A stretch of DNA of 64,000 bases, taken from JAMXLO01 sp963794185 (GTDB lineage: Bacteria; Pseudomonadota; Alphaproteobacteria; Acetobacterales; Acetobacteraceae). The position numbers and the translations under genes are program-made. Shown piece after piece: positions 39,373-47,923 of this stretch (within the stretch, counting starts at the first letter, position 1; the number at the start of each line of letters is the position of its first letter). Where the stretch lies: positions 31,846-95,845 of the forward strand of contig CAWCDM010000105.1 of assembly GCA_963794185.1 (NCBI GenBank), given 5' to 3'. The notes under the pieces are model-generated. The model ran no database searches, was not told the DNA's origin, and saw only the letters and a list, made by a program, of their open reading frames with translations.

Positions 39373-40944
39373 TCACTTCGCCACGTGGACCAAAGATGCC
39401 ACGGTTGCGTCCTGCGGGAAGCCACCATACGTGATGCCGTTGCGCATGCCCCACGCGGTGATCTGGAACAGCATTGGAATGGCCGCCACATCCTGTCCCA
39501 ACGCCCGCTCGTAGGACTGGGCGATCAGGGTGGCGCGCTTGCCGTCATCCAAAGTGACCGAGGCGGCGGCAAGCAGCCTGTCCAGCGCCGGGTTGGAATA
39601 GCGGCCGTAGTTGCCGGCGCCGATGCCCTTGGTTGCGTCGAACGTGCCCAGAAGATATTGCAGTTGCGACAGAGGCTCACTGGTGTCGGTAGAATTGCCG
39701 CTGAGCAGCACGCTGAACTCCAGCTTGACCGCGCGGGGAAAATACACCGCTTTCGGCAGGGTGTTGACGATGATCTTCAGACCCAGCCGGCTCCACATCT
39801 GCGCCGCCGCCTGAGTGAGCGTGGCATCGTTGATATAGCGGTCGTTGGTGGATGCGATGGTGAGGCCAAATCCGTTGGCATAGCCCGCCACGGCCAGCAG
39901 CTTCTTTGCGCCGTCCAGGTCGTAGGCTTCCGGTTTCAGCGCGGCGCTGGTGCCAGGCACGCCGTCCGGCATGAACTGCGCGGCGGGCACCCCCTGGCCC
40001 TGCATGACGCGCGAGACCAGCGCGTTGCGATCGAGCGCCTTCGACATGGCACGGCGCACCCGCACGTCCTTCAGCGGATTGTGGGTCAGTGGTTTGCCGT
40101 CGGTGTCGGTGACCAGCGGCGAGACGTCGCGATCGACATCGACGCTCCAGAAGAAACAGCGGTTGCTCTGCATGGTCGAGACGGTCAACGCCGGATTGGC
40201 ACGCACGGTGGCCAGGTCGTTACCCGGCACGGCGGCGATCATGTCGACGTCGCCGCTGAGCAGTGCGGCCGTGCGGGCGGCGTCGTTGGTGATCGGGCGG
40301 TAGGTGACCTTTTGCCAATCGGGTTTGATGCCGAAATAGCCGTCGAAGCGCTCCAGCACGATGCGGTCTCCCGGCAGCCACTCGACCACGCGATAGGGGC
40401 CGGTGCCGATCGCGACCTTGCGGGAATTGTAGTCCGACGTGGTGGCGCCGGCGCCGTTCTTGCGCGAGACGATCCAGACGTTCTGCAGCTCGTTGAGCAG
40501 GATCGGGTCAGGGCCGTCGGTTTCCACCAGAACCGTGAACGGATCGACGGCGATCGTCTTCGTCACGTGCTTGAGATATTGCAGAAAGCTGCCAGGGCTG
40601 TTTGGTACGCTGCGCGCGCGCTCATAGGTGAACACGACATCGTCGGCGGTCATCGGCGAGCCGTCGTGAAAGGCGATGCCGGGGCGCAGCCTGAACTCCC
40701 AATGCGTATCGTCGAGCGTCCGCCAGCTTGCCGCCAGATCGGGGATGACCCTCATGTCGGCATCCTGCGTGACGAGGCCGCTGTAGATGAGTTTGTGGAT
40801 TTCGGTATTTGAGGTGAGGTGGAAGAAGTGCGGGTCGAGCGTGGTAACCTCCGAGGCGACGCCGATCCGCAGATCGGCGGCAGACGCTCCCGCCGCGGTC
40901 AGCGCGGCGCAAAGCAGGAGAGCCATTGTCTTGATTGCACGCAT
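39373..40944 (-). CDS. Periplasmic family 5 (peptide/nickel-type) solute-binding protein
   Basis: 523 residues, intact. Signal peptide MALLLCAALTAAGASA. The mature start DLRIGVASEVTTLDPHFFHL and the segments FHDGSPMTADDVVFTYERA, GTGPYRVVEWLPGDRIVLER and PLKDVRVRRAMSKALDRNAL are the family core. It would deliver peptides or other small compounds to an ABC permease, but no permease genes adjoin. DUF2891 follows in the same transcript. Confidence 0.9.
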   Translation of the reverse strand: MRAIKTMALLLCAALTAAGASAADLRIGVASEVTTLDPHFFHLTSNTEIHKLIYSGLVTQDADMRVIPDLAASWRTLDDTHWEFRLRPGIAFHDGSPMTADDVVFTYERARSVPNSPGSFLQYLKHVTKTIAVDPFTVLVETDGPDPILLNELQNVWIVSRKNGAGATTSDYNSRKVAIGTGPYRVVEWLPGDRIVLERFDGYFGIKPDWQKVTYRPITNDAARTAALLSGDVDMIAAVPGNDLATVRANPALTVSTMQSNRCFFWSVDVDRDVSPLVTDTDGKPLTHNPLKDVRVRRAMSKALDRNALVSRVMQGQGVPAAQFMPDGVPGTSAALKPEAYDLDGAKKLLAVAGYANGFGLTIASTNDRYINDATLTQAAAQMWSRLGLKIIVNTLPKAVYFPRAVKLEFSVLLSGNSTDTSEPLSQLQYLLGTFDATKGIGAGNYGRYSNPALDRLLAAASVTLDDGKRATLIAQSYERALGQDVAAIPMLFQITAWGMRNGITYGGFPQDATVASLVHVAK

Positions 40945-41055
40945 CGCCCGGGACCCTCGCCGTTTCCAATGCCACGATGATCACATCGGCGCCCCGGCAG
41001 AGCAATCGCGATTCCTAATCGTGACCAGTGCAGCCGCGGCCGGTTCCGCAGGTGC

Positions 41056-42753
41056 CTACGAAGGCCCGGTGACGCAGGCGGCTGTCTCGTGCCGCACCCG
41101 ATACAGCGCGGCGAAGTCCGTCCGCGAAAGCAGGGAGAGGCAGTTCGGGACAAAGCCGGGCAGAACGGGATCCGCCCCGGCTTCCAGCATCAGAACAAAA
41201 TCAAAATCGCGGAGCGCCCCCGAGTCGTGATTGGGATTGGCCAGGAGGGCGGCGTGGGAAGGGATGTCATAAGCCTCACGGACCAGTCTGTCGTAGTAGG
41301 GCCGCCAGCGGATCGGCTGCTGCGCCGGATTGGCGAACAGCCCCGGCCAGAATGCGCGGCGCTCGATGAGCAGCAGCGCGGGCAGGTGATAATCGGTCCG
41401 CAGTATGTTCGAGAGCAGCCGGCTGCGCGGTCCCGCTTCCCAGTAAGTGGGCGCTTCCTCCCATGGCACATCGGTCATGTAGACCGAGGCGCCGGGCGGA
41501 ACGGCAGCGATGACGGCCCGCATATCGGCGAGGTCGCGCCGATGGTCCCACCAGATATCCGCCACCACCGCCATCCGCACCGCAAACAGTGCGGCCAAAC
41601 CGACGGCGATCACGCGGCCGACTCGCGCCGAATTAATCGAGTCAAGTATCGCGGGACGGCGCCTTTTGTTGTCATCCCCGCGAAAGCGGGGACCCAGGCT
41701 GCAACTGGGTCCCCCCTTTCGCGGGGATGACGACAAGAACGGCGGGGATGACGACGAGAGGGACGCAGATGATTCCCTGCGAGTCCATGCCGGATCGACG
41801 GCGGCAAACAACAAAAAGCCCAGCATGACGACGATGCGCGTGTCAAGAAAACTGACGCCCATCAGGTCGAACGGGAGTGCCACGTACAGGATCGCAAGCG
41901 CTGCGACGGCTGCAATGGCGCGCGGCGCAAGCACGAGCCAACCGGCCGCGAGACCCACCACCACGCCGCCGTAGACGAGCACCGCGGTCATCACGTCGAG
42001 AGGGAAGATATAGTTGATGAACGGACTTGCCACCTGCACGAGCTTGGCGGGCAGATCCATCCACTGTGCCGCGGCCGACTCTTCGCGCAGCGCGGTCAGC
42101 AGCGACAGAAGCATCGGCCCAAGCAGCACCGGCAGCAGCAACAGAGACCGGACGAACACCGCCCGATGGTTCCGCATGGCGTGCACCTCGGCACTGCCGA
42201 TCAGCACGAGGAAGAACACCAACCCCATCAGGTGACAAAAGAACAGGACCACCGATGCGGCCGCCGCCCCCACAATCGTCTCGGCCGGTCGGCGCTCGCG
42301 CCAGCTGAGCCAGGCGGCGGCGAACAGCATCGCAAGACCGCTGCTGATCTGCCAGTTCAGGAATCCCAGCAGGAAGGTGCTGTTGTAGGAAACCAGACCA
42401 GACCCCAGTGGCCAGAGCGAGCGTCGCCCGAACAAGGAGCGGTGCAGTGCGAGCACGCCCGCCAGATTGAGCAGCAGGATAGCACCCAGCAGGCAGCGTC
42501 CAGCGACGTGGACGGGCAGCAGGCGCAGCAGCGCCGGGCCGATCATGTCGGCAGCCAGATTCGGAATGATCGCCCAATGCGCGGTCGCCATGGATCCCAG
42601 CACCGGGTCTTCCGAGCCAAAGGCGAGCAGCACGAGCCGGGCCAGGTGGTTCGGATAGTCAAGCAGCGGCGGCACGTCGGCAATCAACAGCGGACCGAGC
42701 AGTGCGGCGGACAGCAACGCCACCGCAGCCCACCATGCACCGCGTGTGTTCAC
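41056..42753 (-). CDS. Polytopic membrane protein (DYPNHLAR family), with palindromic insert
   Basis: 565 residues, about ten membrane segments, then a soluble C-terminal domain. The N-terminal LLDYPNHLARLVLLAFG resembles the start of GT-C-like integral membrane proteins, so a glycosyltransferase-like role is possible but unproven. At about residues 325-362, between the membrane part and the last helix, an in-frame repeat encodes SSSPRKGGPSCSLGPRFRGD (see 41668-41735). The rest of the frame is undisturbed. Confidence 0.72.
   Translation of the reverse strand: MNTRGAWWAAVALLSAALLGPLLIADVPPLLDYPNHLARLVLLAFGSEDPVLGSMATAHWAIIPNLAADMIGPALLRLLPVHVAGRCLLGAILLLNLAGVLALHRSLFGRRSLWPLGSGLVSYNSTFLLGFLNWQISSGLAMLFAAAWLSWRERRPAETIVGAAAASVVLFFCHLMGLVFFLVLIGSAEVHAMRNHRAVFVRSLLLLPVLLGPMLLSLLTALREESAAAQWMDLPAKLVQVASPFINYIFPLDVMTAVLVYGGVVVGLAAGWLVLAPRAIAAVAALAILYVALPFDLMGVSFLDTRIVVMLGFLLFAAVDPAWTRRESSASLSSSSPPFLSSSPRKGGPSCSLGPRFRGDDNKRRRPAILDSINSARVGRVIAVGLAALFAVRMAVVADIWWDHRRDLADMRAVIAAVPPGASVYMTDVPWEEAPTYWEAGPRSRLLSNILRTDYHLPALLLIERRAFWPGLFANPAQQPIRWRPYYDRLVREAYDIPSHAALLANPNHDSGALRDFDFVLMLEAGADPVLPGFVPNCLSLLSRTDFAALYRVRHETAACVTGPS
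41668..41735. repeat. Palindromic repeat inserted in frame in the membrane protein gene
   Basis: TTGTCATCCCCGCGAAAGCG then GGGACCCAGG, mirrored by CTGGGTCCC and CTTTCGCGGGGATGACGACA. This is the widespread TCATCCCCGCGAAAGCGGGG family, unlike the CTCTCCCGC family inside gcvP. It keeps the host frame open and reads SPRKGGPS...GPRFRGDD. Confidence 0.88.
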
Positions 42754-42815
42754 GGTGTCGGATACAGCGTCATGCCGAGGCTAAGCCAGGCGCGCGTATG
42801 GCAGATGCAATGTGC

Positions 42816-43271
42816 CTACGGTACCCCTGCCGGCACCACGCTGATGCTGTTGAACGGTGAGCCGTTGATCAGCTTGGTGCTCACCACCGTGTAGACGAGC
42901 ACCTTCTTTTCTGCATCGACGGCGCGATGGATTTGGAAGGTCTTGAAGAACAGCGACGCTGAGGCGAATCCGATCACCTCGGATTTCGGCAGGGCCGCTG
43001 GCAGCTCGATCGGTCCCACCGCGCGGCAGGCCACAGAAAATCGGCTGGGATCTTCGGCAAATCCCAGCCCACCCTTTATGCCGCCGGTTTCGGCGCGCGA
43101 CAGGTAGCACGATACGTTGCGGATTTTCGGGTCGTCATAACGCTCGACGATGATCTTGTCGTCCGGGCCAAGCCAGCGAAACTGCGTGTTGATCGCATCG
43201 ATGCGGGTTTGCGCGCGCGCGGCTGCCGCGATCACGGTAATCGCAACAAAGCTGAGGACGAGGATCCGCAT
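42816..43271 (-). CDS. creA: CreA-family exported protein
   Basis: 151 residues with a signal peptide (LSFVAITVIAAAARA). The family core is clear: INTQFRWLGPDDKIIVERYD, VSCYLSRAETGGIKGGLGFA, EDPSRFSVACRAVGPIEL and KTFQIHRAVDAEKKVLVYT. Two cysteines may form a disulfide. The function of CreA is unknown. It lies 62 bp upstream of the membrane protein gene. Confidence 0.92.
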   Translation of the reverse strand: MRILVLSFVAITVIAAAARAQTRIDAINTQFRWLGPDDKIIVERYDDPKIRNVSCYLSRAETGGIKGGLGFAEDPSRFSVACRAVGPIELPAALPKSEVIGFASASLFFKTFQIHRAVDAEKKVLVYTVVSTKLINGSPFNSISVVPAGVP

Positions 43272-43329
43272 GGTTGCTCCCGCTGGCTCGCAGAAAGATT
43301 TTCAAATTGGGTCGTGTTGTCGGGTGTAA

Positions 43330-44568
43330 TCAGAGCACGAAGCGCTGCGACGGCACGAACGGGGGCGGCGCCATGCCCAGCTTCGCCTGGGCATAAAGGT
43401 TGGCGCTGAATTCCACATTGGCAGCCGGATGGTTTCGCATCGCCAGCAGGTCCCGGAAGAACCGTTGCAAGGCGCCATCGGCGCGCATCGTGCGGCCCCC
43501 GTTCACGCCCATCAGTTCATAGATCGCGCCGCTGCAGCGATCATGCGCCAAAGCCGCTTCATACAGAGCCTGAACGCGGCGTTCATACGGGATCGTCTGT
43601 CCGGATTCGAGCAACGACCGCAATTCCGTCCAGATCGCGCTGAGCCGTGTCCTCGCCGTATCGACCGCGATCAGCGCGCGCGCCAGGTGCCGCCGCACCG
43701 CGGGGTCCTGCGCCACCTGCGGCCCGCCGTAGGCCGAGACGCGCGTGCGGTTCTGTTCGATGAATGCATCCAGTGCGCCGACCGCGGCCCCGATCGCTGG
43801 CGCAGCGATCGTGTAGCCGAAGACCAGTCGCCAGGGCAGGCGAAAATACGGACGGTCGTTGACCGCGAAGCCAGGATCCCGGCCATGATAGACGTCGACG
43901 ATGCAGTGGGTCCGGTGCTCGGGAACGAAGGCGTCCGTGACGACGATGTCCTTGCTGCCCGTCCCTGCAAGCCCGGTCACCTGCCAGCTTTCATGGTCGA
44001 TCGAGAAATCCCGGCACGGAACAAGAAACGTGCGGAATTCGCCCCCGCTGCCCTCGTCGGGGACCACACCGCCCAGCAGCGCCCATCCGCAATGATCGAC
44101 GCCGCTCGAGAAAAACCAGCGGCCGGACAATTGGAACCCGCCATCCACCCGTCGGACCGAGCCGGTAGGCGCCAGGGACGACGAAGCCCGCGCGTCTGGA
44201 TCGTCCCCCCAGACCTCGCGCTGCGCCGCATTCACAAACAGCGCGATCTGCCAGGGATGGACCCCGACGACGCTCGCCACCCAGCCCGTGGAGGCGCAGG
44301 CCGACGCGATCAGAATCATGCCCTCGTAAAATGTTGCATGGTCCAGTTCCAGCCCGCCCCATTGGCGCGGCTGGACAGCGCGAAACACGCCCACCTCGGT
44401 CAGCGCCTGGATGATATCGTCCGGCACCCGGCCGAGCCGCTCGGTCTCGGCGGCCCTTGCGCGGATTTGCGGCAGAAGGGCGGCGATGCGGGCCAGGAAC
44501 ATGTCCGATTCCGCTTTGCCGGCCGGAACCGGCGCGAGCCGCGGTTCGGTTTGAAGCGTGTCCGGCAT
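43330..44568 (-). CDS. Acyl-CoA-dehydrogenase-fold flavin monooxygenase (HsaA/HpaB-like)
   Basis: 412 residues from the ATG at 44568, with GAGGAG upstream. The fold is acyl-CoA dehydrogenase, but the C-terminus is of the type 2 form used in two-component FMNH2 monooxygenases: GVFRAVQPRQWGGLELDHAT, ASACASTGWVASVVGVHPW, LSGRWFFSSGVDHCGWALLG and LMGVNGGRTMRADGALQRFF. It probably hydroxylates an aromatic or steroid-like substrate with a separate reductase. The MFS carrier upstream on the same strand could import the substrate. Confidence 0.82.
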   Translation of the reverse strand: MPDTLQTEPRLAPVPAGKAESDMFLARIAALLPQIRARAAETERLGRVPDDIIQALTEVGVFRAVQPRQWGGLELDHATFYEGMILIASACASTGWVASVVGVHPWQIALFVNAAQREVWGDDPDARASSSLAPTGSVRRVDGGFQLSGRWFFSSGVDHCGWALLGGVVPDEGSGGEFRTFLVPCRDFSIDHESWQVTGLAGTGSKDIVVTDAFVPEHRTHCIVDVYHGRDPGFAVNDRPYFRLPWRLVFGYTIAAPAIGAAVGALDAFIEQNRTRVSAYGGPQVAQDPAVRRHLARALIAVDTARTRLSAIWTELRSLLESGQTIPYERRVQALYEAALAHDRCSGAIYELMGVNGGRTMRADGALQRFFRDLLAMRNHPAANVEFSANLYAQAKLGMAPPPFVPSQRFVL

Positions 44569-45015
44569 GGGCGTCTCCTCCCGATGTCGTCGTCCAAGCT
44601 GATATGCATGACCAGCACGCACCAGCATCTCCTACTCAAGATGACGGCCAACAAACCGGAACGCAACCGGCGTTCCGACGTCCGTGAATCCGCAGGACAG
44701 TGTGATTGTGAGGCTGCCGGTGATGTCGAATGGACAGGTGAAATACAATACGCTCCGCACGGCAACCCGTTCACCAATCCTCCGCCCTGCCCGTCGCACA
44801 AAAACCGGCCTTCAACCGATATCAAGAATGCCGTGTCGCCCGCAGCCAAAACCACGCATTTTCGTTGACAGGGTCGGCTGCGTGCGTGCCGGTGCTCGTC
44901 GCTAGCCAGTATGCTAAGCGAGAGCCGATTGCAGTGTACCTCAGATCGTCCGTCCAGAGAGACCGGCTCAACAACAACTACGCCGGCCGCATCGGAATAC
45001 CGAAGACGCGCCGCC
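44569..45015. other. Intergenic region, no gene seen
   Basis: 447 bp between the flavin monooxygenase start and the MFS tail. No coding frame with a plausible start, no palindrome and no RNA seen. It presumably contains the monooxygenase promoter. Confidence 0.45.
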
Positions 45016-46293
45016 TCACGCCAGGGTCAGGTCCGCGACCATCTCCTTGCCCCGCGTCTCCGGCCCGCACAGCAATGCCACAATGAAACTGACCAGACCG
45101 ACCCACGTCCCTATCAGCATCGGAATGGCGAAGCCCAGCTCCCATGTCGTCGCGGCATACGCCATGATCGGACCCATCAGACCGCCGAACATGGCGCCCT
45201 GATGATAGCAGAAGCCGCTCGCCGTCGCCCGTACCTCGGTAGGGAAACGCTCCGTCATGTAGCTCGCGTTCTGGCCATAGATCCCGCCGGCGCCAAAACA
45301 TCCCTGCAGCGCGAAGAACACCACGATCATGGTGTAGTCGTTGGTCAGCAGATACAGCGGCGTGACCGGGATCGCGAACAGCGCCGGCAGGATCATCGCC
45401 CAGCGACGCCCGATGCGGTCGGCCACCCAGCCCCAGCAGCAGCATGACAGGAAGAAGAACAGGTTCTGCAGCATGATCGGCAGCGCGACCAGGCCGGCGC
45501 TCAGGCCCAGGTCCTTCTGCAGGTGCGTGGCGAACAGCGTGCCGATCGAGTAGCCGACGACAAAGCTGCTCGCCATCCACCAGCACGCGGTGGCCGTGTT
45601 GTAGAGCATCCCGCGCCGGAAGATCGCCATCAGCGGCACGCGCATTTCCCGCTTCTGCGTGCGCTGCAACTGCCGGTTCTCGAGCCAGACCGGCGGCTCT
45701 TCCACGAATTTCCGCACGTAGACGATCGCGAGCGCCGGCAGCACGCCGATCCACAGCAGTCCACGCCAGCCGATGTAATCGTAGAGCAGCCCATACGCGG
45801 CAGCCGACAGCAAACCGCCCAGGCCCCACGATCCCTGCATCACGCCCGCCATGAAGCCGCGCGAGCGGATCGGCCACTGCTCCAGCGCGAGCGACGCGCC
45901 GACCGGCCACTCCGCGCCCATGCCGATGCCCAGCATTGCGCGGAAAAAGAACAGGAAGGCGAAGCTGGGAGAGAAGCCGGCGATGAAATTGCACAGCGAG
46001 AACCAGGCGATCGAGATCATCAGCGGCTTCTTGCGTCCGATCCGGTCGGCGAGCCAGCCCGATCCGGTGGCGCCCACCAGCCGCAGCCACAGGGTCAGCG
46101 TGAAGACCGCCGTCACCGCCGTCAGCGGGACGTTGAACTCCCGCGAGATCGGCAACATGATGAAAACGAAGATCGTGAAATCGAAGGAGTCGAGCGTCCA
46201 CCCGAGCCATGCCGCGATCCAGGCATGCCATTGCTGTCTTGTTGGTTCTCGCCACCACGCAACCTGCCGGCCCTCATGAATCGATGTCGCCAT
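45016..46293 (-). CDS. MFS transporter (sialate/aromatic acid:H+ symporter type)
   Basis: 425 residues with 12 predicted helices. The family markers are WTLDSFDFTIFVFIMLPISR (helix 1 acidic residue), the loop GWLADRIGRKKPL after helix 2, and its repeat GWVADRIGRRWAM after helix 8, with GMGAEWPVGASLALEQWP. Members of this SHS/AAHS-type group bring in organic acids with protons. The substrate is not predictable from sequence alone. Confidence 0.87.
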   Translation of the reverse strand: MATSIHEGRQVAWWREPTRQQWHAWIAAWLGWTLDSFDFTIFVFIMLPISREFNVPLTAVTAVFTLTLWLRLVGATGSGWLADRIGRKKPLMISIAWFSLCNFIAGFSPSFAFLFFFRAMLGIGMGAEWPVGASLALEQWPIRSRGFMAGVMQGSWGLGGLLSAAAYGLLYDYIGWRGLLWIGVLPALAIVYVRKFVEEPPVWLENRQLQRTQKREMRVPLMAIFRRGMLYNTATACWWMASSFVVGYSIGTLFATHLQKDLGLSAGLVALPIMLQNLFFFLSCCCWGWVADRIGRRWAMILPALFAIPVTPLYLLTNDYTMIVVFFALQGCFGAGGIYGQNASYMTERFPTEVRATASGFCYHQGAMFGGLMGPIMAYAATTWELGFAIPMLIGTWVGLVSFIVALLCGPETRGKEMVADLTLA

Positions 46294-46347
46294 CGTTCAA
46301 TCCTCCCAGGTCAGAGCAGCCCTTCTCAGGCGAGGCTTGCCGGCACC

Positions 46348-46812
46348 TTACATGACATCCGTGTGTTGGCTCTTCACGTTTCGCGGCGGACGTGCGCTCG
46401 GGGAAAATTCCAAGCGTGCACGTCGGCCGCGCTGCACGCGAACGATGCCGTGCTGGCGAAAGATGCGGGCGAGGCGTGCGGCGGGTCGTGCATCGCCGCC
46501 GACCAGCAGATGCGCCTCGTGCCAACGGCCGAGCGATCCCTCTGCTGGCAGCACGACAGATCGCCGCAGCCGTTCGCACAGACGCTGCTGCATGCGGCGG
46601 TTCCAGCCGTCCGGCATGCGGCGCGATCGCGGGTTCCATGCCGTGACGAATGTGCCGGCGCGACTGCCGAGCCGCGCGAACAGCGCGTCGGGTGCGCGGC
46701 GGCCGATGCGCACGTCGCAGCCTGCAGCGTGGTAGGTCGTGTCGCGATACGCGCGCAGCAGACGCGGCGGGATTGATTCAGTCGTCGCGGTGCGCCCCGC
46801 CGAATTCGACAT
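46348..46812 (-). CDS. DUF3293 family protein
   Basis: 154 residues. It carries the family core LLRAYRDTTYHAAG, GTFVTAWNPRSRRMPDGWNR and LGRWHEAHLLVGG. The gene overlaps the rodA 3' end by 35 bp, so its ribosome site lies within rodA and translation is probably coupled. Function unknown. Confidence 0.78.
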   Translation of the reverse strand: MSNSAGRTATTESIPPRLLRAYRDTTYHAAGCDVRIGRRAPDALFARLGSRAGTFVTAWNPRSRRMPDGWNRRMQQRLCERLRRSVVLPAEGSLGRWHEAHLLVGGDARPAARLARIFRQHGIVRVQRGRRARLEFSPSARPPRNVKSQHTDVM

Positions 46813-47923
46813 CGCGGTGCACGTGCACCGACATCAGCAGGCCGAAGCCGATCATCACCGTGATCATCGCCGAACCGCCATGCGAGACCAGCGGCAGCGG
46901 CACGCCGCCGACCGGGATCGCCCCCATCACCATCGCGATGTTGACGAACACATAGAGGAAGAAATTGGTGGCGATGCCGAATGCGACGAGCCGGCCGAAC
47001 TGGTTCCGGCAGCGCAGCGCGATCGCCATGCCGCCCAGCACGATCAACCCCAGCAGCGCCAGCACCGCCACGCTGCCCATGAAGCCGAACTCCTCGCCGA
47101 TCGTGGTGAAGATGAAGTCGGTCTGCTTCTCCGGCAGGAAATCCAGATGCCCCTGCGTGCCCTGCAGGAAGCCTTTGCCCCACATGCCGCCGGACCCGAG
47201 CGCGATCTTCGACTGGATGATGTTGTAGCCGGCGCCAAGCGGATCGCTCTCCGGCTGCAGGAACGTGTCTATCCGCGCGCGCTGATAGCCATGCAGATGC
47301 GAATACGCGATGCTGGCGGCGAACGGGACCGGAAGCGCAAGGAGGAGGAACTTCCACCAGCGCACGCCGGCCGCGAAGAACATCGCCGCACCCAGGGCCG
47401 CGGCGATCACCGCGGTGCCGAGGTTGGGCTCGTGCACGATCAGCGCCACCGGCACCAGTACGGCGATCACCGGCGGGATCAGGAACAGCGGATTGCCGAT
47501 CCGCTGCCACGACGCACGGTGGAACCAGGCGGCCAACGCCAGCACGAGTGCGATCTTCATCAGCTCGGACGGCTGCACCTGCAGCCCGCCCAATTCGATC
47601 CAGCGCTGCGCGCCCTTGCCGATATGGCCGTAGCGCGCAACCAGCACCAACAGCACCAGTGCCACGAAATACGTCGGCCACGCCAGCCGCGCGATAAAGC
47701 GGATGTCGATCAGGGCGATGCCGATCATCAGCACCAGCCCCACGGCGAACCGCAGCACATGACGCGACGCATAAGGTTCCGGCGCACCGCCCGCGGCGCT
47801 GTACAGCGCGACATAGCCCACGCCTGCCAAGGCACACAGCAGCAGCACATAGACCCAGCTGATCTGCCAGATCTTCGACCCGAGATCGAACGAGGGCTGC
47901 CGCCACAGGCGTCCTTCCCTCAT
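46778..47923 (-). CDS. rodA: Rod-shape-determining peptidoglycan glycosyltransferase RodA
   Basis: 381 residues, 10 membrane helices (SEDS family). It polymerises lipid II with PBP2 during elongation. Diagnostic parts are QPSELMKIALVLALAAWFHR, HEPNLGTAVIAAALGAAMFF, GAGYNIIQSKIALGSGGMWG and LPEKQTDFIFTTIGEEFGFM. It overlaps the mrdA stop by 4 bp, so the pair is co-translated. Confidence 0.95.
   Translation of the reverse strand: MREGRLWRQPSFDLGSKIWQISWVYVLLLCALAGVGYVALYSAAGGAPEPYASRHVLRFAVGLVLMIGIALIDIRFIARLAWPTYFVALVLLVLVARYGHIGKGAQRWIELGGLQVQPSELMKIALVLALAAWFHRASWQRIGNPLFLIPPVIAVLVPVALIVHEPNLGTAVIAAALGAAMFFAAGVRWWKFLLLALPVPFAASIAYSHLHGYQRARIDTFLQPESDPLGAGYNIIQSKIALGSGGMWGKGFLQGTQGHLDFLPEKQTDFIFTTIGEEFGFMGSVAVLALLGLIVLGGMAIALRCRNQFGRLVAFGIATNFFLYVFVNIAMVMGAIPVGGVPLPLVSHGGSAMITVMIGFGLLMSVHVHRDVEFGGAHRDD

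Noticed and set aside
39280..40812. 510-codon plus-strand open frame
   Set aside because: Antisense shadow of the intact family 5 binding protein.
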